Below the pieces are notes generated by a model, which saw only the letters and a list, made by a program, of their open reading frames with translations, was not told where the DNA came from and made no database searches. From Pseudoxanthomonas sangjuensis (lineage in GTDB: Bacteria > Pseudomonadota > Gammaproteobacteria > Xanthomonadales > Xanthomonadaceae), in NCBI RefSeq assembly GCF_010211755.1, contig NZ_PDWR01000019.1, forward strand, positions 1 to 64,000: a stretch of DNA of 64,000 nt, given 5' to 3'. Shown here piece by piece: positions 61,948-64,000 of the stretch; position 1 is the stretch's first letter; each line of letters opens with the position of its first letter. The translations under genes and the position numbers were made by a program.

Positions 61948-63210
61948 TCAAGTCGATGCCGGCCGATGCGATGCCGCGAATGCGATTCCGTCGCGCCAGC
62001 CACTCCATGCGCTGCGGAATGTGGCCACGTAAGCCAGCGCAACGAACAGGCCGGCGATGCGCGCGAGGGGCGGGTACGCCACCGAAACGATCAGCGTCGT
62101 CGCAGCCAGGCAATGCGAGACGAGCAATCGTTTCTTCCCGGGCTCCGGGAGCAGGCTGCCCACGCCGGGAATGCGTGTTCCCCGGGGAACACGGCGTCGC
62201 ATTTCTATCCAGGTCAGGAAGCCCATGATCTCCAGCGTCATGCCGAGCACGAGAAAGGGAAGGCCGGCGCCAAGCAGTAGCGCGCCGACCAGGATCGGCC
62301 TGTCGAACGGCCATGGTCCCGGGGACGCCACGGCGACGGAAACGGCGGCCAGCAGGCAAGCGCTGCCGACGGCCCAGAACCGACGCAGCGTTGGGTTGCG
62401 CCGGTGGGGGGATTTCCATTGCAGGAACAGGACTGCCCCCGAAAGCAGGGCCACGGGAAGCGCCAGTACCGTCCGCGCCCCGTCGGGGAACAGGCCAATC
62501 GAACTGCCGATGGCCGTCAGCAACGTCAGCGCGAGCACGGTCAGCCAGACGATCGCGGCCGGGCGGGGAATGGCGCGGGTTCCCTGCAGCATGGGCAGGG
62601 TGATGCCGCCCACCGCCCCGATCAGGCCGATGACCCAGCCAACGATGCCCAGCGCGGCGTGCAGATCGACGAGCGAATGCGCGGGCGAACCCCACCAGCC
62701 GACGCGGATGCCCAGCATGGCGATCCCCAGCACGACGTTGGTCAGAATGGCCGCCAGCGCCATGCCGATTCCCATGCGCGGCGGCGTGCGGCCGCTTCCG
62801 CGCAAGAGGCCGATCAGGGCGGCCACTGCAAACGCGGCCAGCGTACCGGCGAGCAGGAAAACGGCAACGCCCGCGAGAACCGAAGCGTGGAATCCAATCG
62901 CCGACAACAGGCAGGCAATGCCGCAGTTCAGCGCAAGGTGGACGACGGGCGCGTAACGGGATCCCGGCAGCGGGCTGCCTGCCGCCACCGGCAGGAACTG
63001 GATCAGGCTGCCGACCATTGCGTTGCCCAACACGCCAAGGGTGAGGAGATGGACGAGGACGATCGTCGCCGGTGCCCAGCGGGAAACCAGGATTTCCGGG
63101 CCGGACCATGCCACCCAAATCCCTGCAATCGCTCCCCAGGCCAGCGCGGACAACAAAAAACGCAGGGGATGGGAAGGGGCGGGTGCCTGTTCGAAGTTGA
63201 GGCCGCTCAT
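61948..63210 (-). CDS. Polytopic membrane protein, NnrS/heme-copper-like
   Basis: A 420-residue integral membrane protein with about 12 TM helices. The segment IVLVHLLTLGVLGNAMVGSL, then IQFLPVAAG, with APVVHLALNCGIACLLSAIG, HAALGIVGWVIGLIGAVGG and SHCLAATTLIVSVAY resembles NnrS and related membrane proteins of denitrification clusters, with several His (for example HLLTLG, VVHLAL, DLHAALG) that might bind heme or copper. Start ATG at 63210 overlaps the DUF2249 stop. The role is probably in NO handling or respiration, but this is inferred from context. Confidence 0.72.
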   Translation of the reverse strand: MSGLNFEQAPAPSHPLRFLLSALAWGAIAGIWVAWSGPEILVSRWAPATIVLVHLLTLGVLGNAMVGSLIQFLPVAAGSPLPGSRYAPVVHLALNCGIACLLSAIGFHASVLAGVAVFLLAGTLAAFAVAALIGLLRGSGRTPPRMGIGMALAAILTNVVLGIAMLGIRVGWWGSPAHSLVDLHAALGIVGWVIGLIGAVGGITLPMLQGTRAIPRPAAIVWLTVLALTLLTAIGSSIGLFPDGARTVLALPVALLSGAVLFLQWKSPHRRNPTLRRFWAVGSACLLAAVSVAVASPGPWPFDRPILVGALLLGAGLPFLVLGMTLEIMGFLTWIEMRRRVPRGTRIPGVGSLLPEPGKKRLLVSHCLAATTLIVSVAYPPLARIAGLFVALAYVATFRSAWSGWRDGIAFAASHRPAST

Positions 63211-63461
63211 GCGCGGGCTGTCGGGTCCGGTAGCGGTCGCTCGCTTGCGCGGGAGATCACGATGCGGGCGCCGCCATCGTCGCAATCGCTGATTTCGTAG
63301 GTGAATCCCCATGCCTCGACGATCGGGAGAAGATGCACGGGATACATGGGGGTCAAGGCGACGAGGCGCTGGCCGGGTTGCAACGTTTCCAAACACTCCA
63401 GGATCCGCTCGGCGGGTTCCGGGGCCTCCAGTGCGCGCAGGTCCATCTGAAGAAGCGACAT
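63207..63461 (-). CDS. DUF2249 domain protein
   Basis: An 84-residue DUF2249 protein: DLRALEAPEPAERILECLET, then LQPGQRLVALTPMYPVHLLP and AWGFTYEISDCDDGGARIVI. DUF2249 is a TusA-like small fold often found with hemerythrin or respiratory/NO genes. The usual leading DxR motif (MDLRALEAPEP) is present, with a single Cys in the C-terminal strand. The ATG at 63461 lies 8 bp after the preceding gene's stop. The stop overlaps the membrane-protein start, giving translational coupling. Confidence 0.85.
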   Translation of the reverse strand: MSLLQMDLRALEAPEPAERILECLETLQPGQRLVALTPMYPVHLLPIVEAWGFTYEISDCDDGGARIVISRASERPLPDPTARA

Positions 63462-63469
63462 GGTGCGGT

Positions 63470-63631
63470 TCACTCCTCGAAGGCAGCGCTGCCATGGGGA
63501 TGGGGATCGCCACCGTCCCGGCAGTCCGTGCATTCGACGGCGATGCCCGCCGCATCCATCGATTCCCTGACGCAGCAGGCGCAAGGGATGCCGGGGTCGG
63601 GAAGTTCGAAGCTTTCGCGGAGGACGTTCAT
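63470..63631 (-). CDS. Small Cys-rich protein
   Basis: A 53-residue protein, MNVLRESFELPDPGIPCACC to HGSAAFEE. It has CxCC (PCACC) and CxxC (ECTDC) groups and a His-rich tail (DPHPHG), which could bind a metal ion. It is coupled to the preceding gene by overlap (ATG 63631 inside the previous stop region) and to DUF2249 by an 8-bp gap. I do not recognise a family. Such small metal-binding proteins are common in denitrification loci, but no function is assigned. Confidence 0.6.
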   Translation of the reverse strand: MNVLRESFELPDPGIPCACCVRESMDAAGIAVECTDCRDGGDPHPHGSAAFEE

Positions 63632-64000
63632 GGGCCAGTGCCATCGTGGCGGATCGACCGGATCCGTGCAGACAGGTACTCGAAATACAGTTCGATGTAG
63701 CTGATGCCGTTTTCCTCGTCGATCAGGTACGGATTCATCATGGTGTGGCGCAGGATGACCAGGCGATCGCCACCCCGGGATCCGTCCAGGGTGGATGGGT
63801 CGATCCCCAGCTCGTCGAGGATCCGGCCCATTTCCCGCTTGCCGATCAGCGAGGGGCGAAGCGTCGTCATCGATGCGAAGAACTGCTTGATCTGGACCGG
63901 CTGGTGCGGGTCGCAGCGCAATTCGTCGTAGAGGCGCTGGACGAAGGCGTTCGCTTGGGCCAGGTCGCGATTGCCGCGCGGATTGAGGGCCAGGCAAACC
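63628..64000 (-). CDS. Unrecognised protein, 5' end beyond the window
   Basis: The last 123 codons of a gene that enters from the right edge. The visible C-terminal part reads LALNPRGNRDLAQANAFVQR, then LYDELRCDPHQPVQIKQFFA, SMTTLRPSLIGKREMGRILD, and ends NPYLIDEENGISYIELYFEY, LSARIRSIRHDGTGP. It is soluble, mainly helical with one hairpin. I cannot place the family from this piece. It overlaps the small Cys-rich gene by 4 bp, so it belongs to the same operon as DUF2249, the NnrS-like protein and ubiT. Confidence 0.6.
   Translation of the reverse strand, partial: VCLALNPRGNRDLAQANAFVQRLYDELRCDPHQPVQIKQFFASMTTLRPSLIGKREMGRILDELGIDPSTLDGSRGGDRLVILRHTMMNPYLIDEENGISYIELYFEYLSARIRSIRHDGTGP

Noticed and set aside
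1-64000. CRISPR arrays, tRNA or rRNA genes, insertion sequences
   Set aside because: No spaced direct repeats, no cloverleaf sequences, no transposase frames and no terminal inverted repeats were seen.

Overview
The window is about 64 kb of high-GC DNA from a gammaproteobacterium, most likely a member of the Xanthomonadaceae/Lysobacteraceae (Lysobacter, Luteimonas, Thermomonas or Pseudoxanthomonas type). The evidence is the gene order cmk-rpsA-ihfB-lapB followed by surface-sugar genes and galU, the lolA-rarA pair, the aguA/aguB polyamine genes and the 41-residue form of ribosomal protein L36. No species-level call is possible from this sequence. The left edge is a contig end: positions 55-87 are a degraded Nextera sequencing adapter, so the first gene is cut by an artefact.

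Layout. 1-545: adapter remnant, the signal-peptide stub of a truncated gene and a divergent intergenic region. 545-8296 (+): a lipoprotein adaptor and two RND efflux permeases in one operon. 8460-15150 (-): a TraB-family membrane protein, an alpha/beta hydrolase with its TetR regulator (two copies of one 19-bp operator), a GNAT acetyltransferase overlapping aguB, aguA, a YHYH-Excalibur protein, a small secreted protein and rpmJ. 15330-25562 (+): housekeeping genes cmk, rpsA, ihfB, lapB, a WecA/MraY-type sugar-phosphate transferase, a CapD/WbpM-type nucleotide-sugar dehydratase, galU, lolA and rarA. 25641-27403: a CFA-synthase-like methyltransferase (-) and a DUF4124 secreted protein (+).

The centrepiece is 27425-54332 (-): 22 tightly packed, mostly overlapping genes encoding an extracellular contractile injection system (eCIS, phage-tail-like particle). 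In transcription order: a small protein, sheath, inner tube, a zinc-ribbon baseplate-type protein, a proline-rich linker protein, a DUF4255 tail-terminator-like protein, AAA+ ATPase, a small protein, three consecutive DUF4157 HExxH proteins (candidate cargo), CIS-tube/LysM-type adaptor, gp53-like protein, separate hub (gp27-like) and spike (gp5-like) proteins, PAAR-like tip, gp25-like wedge, two baseplate-J proteins, a gpI-like protein, a very large DUF6519/beta-helix protein (candidate fibre) and a LysM/coiled-coil protein. No head, terminase, portal, integrase or lysis genes are present, so this is not a prophage. No recognisable tape-measure protein and only one canonical tube gene were seen.

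Upstream of the eCIS is a sigma-54 promoter (54368-54384) with a perfect IHF consensus site just behind it (54402-54414), and the next gene upstream (54647-55672) is a sigma-54 enhancer-binding protein with no sensory domain (PspF/HrpS type). This suggests that the injection system is switched on by sigma-54, IHF and the adjacent activator. 

The right end (56096-64000, -) is an anaerobic/denitrification island: quinol-dependent nitric oxide reductase norB, then nadB, nadA, ubiT (anaerobic ubiquinone synthesis), a polytopic NnrS-like membrane protein, a DUF2249 protein, a small Cys-rich protein and an unrecognised gene cut by the window edge. Two genes (aguB and the second DUF4157 gene) appear frameshifted at G homopolymers. 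Together with the adapter remnant this argues for an imperfect assembly rather than biological gene decay.
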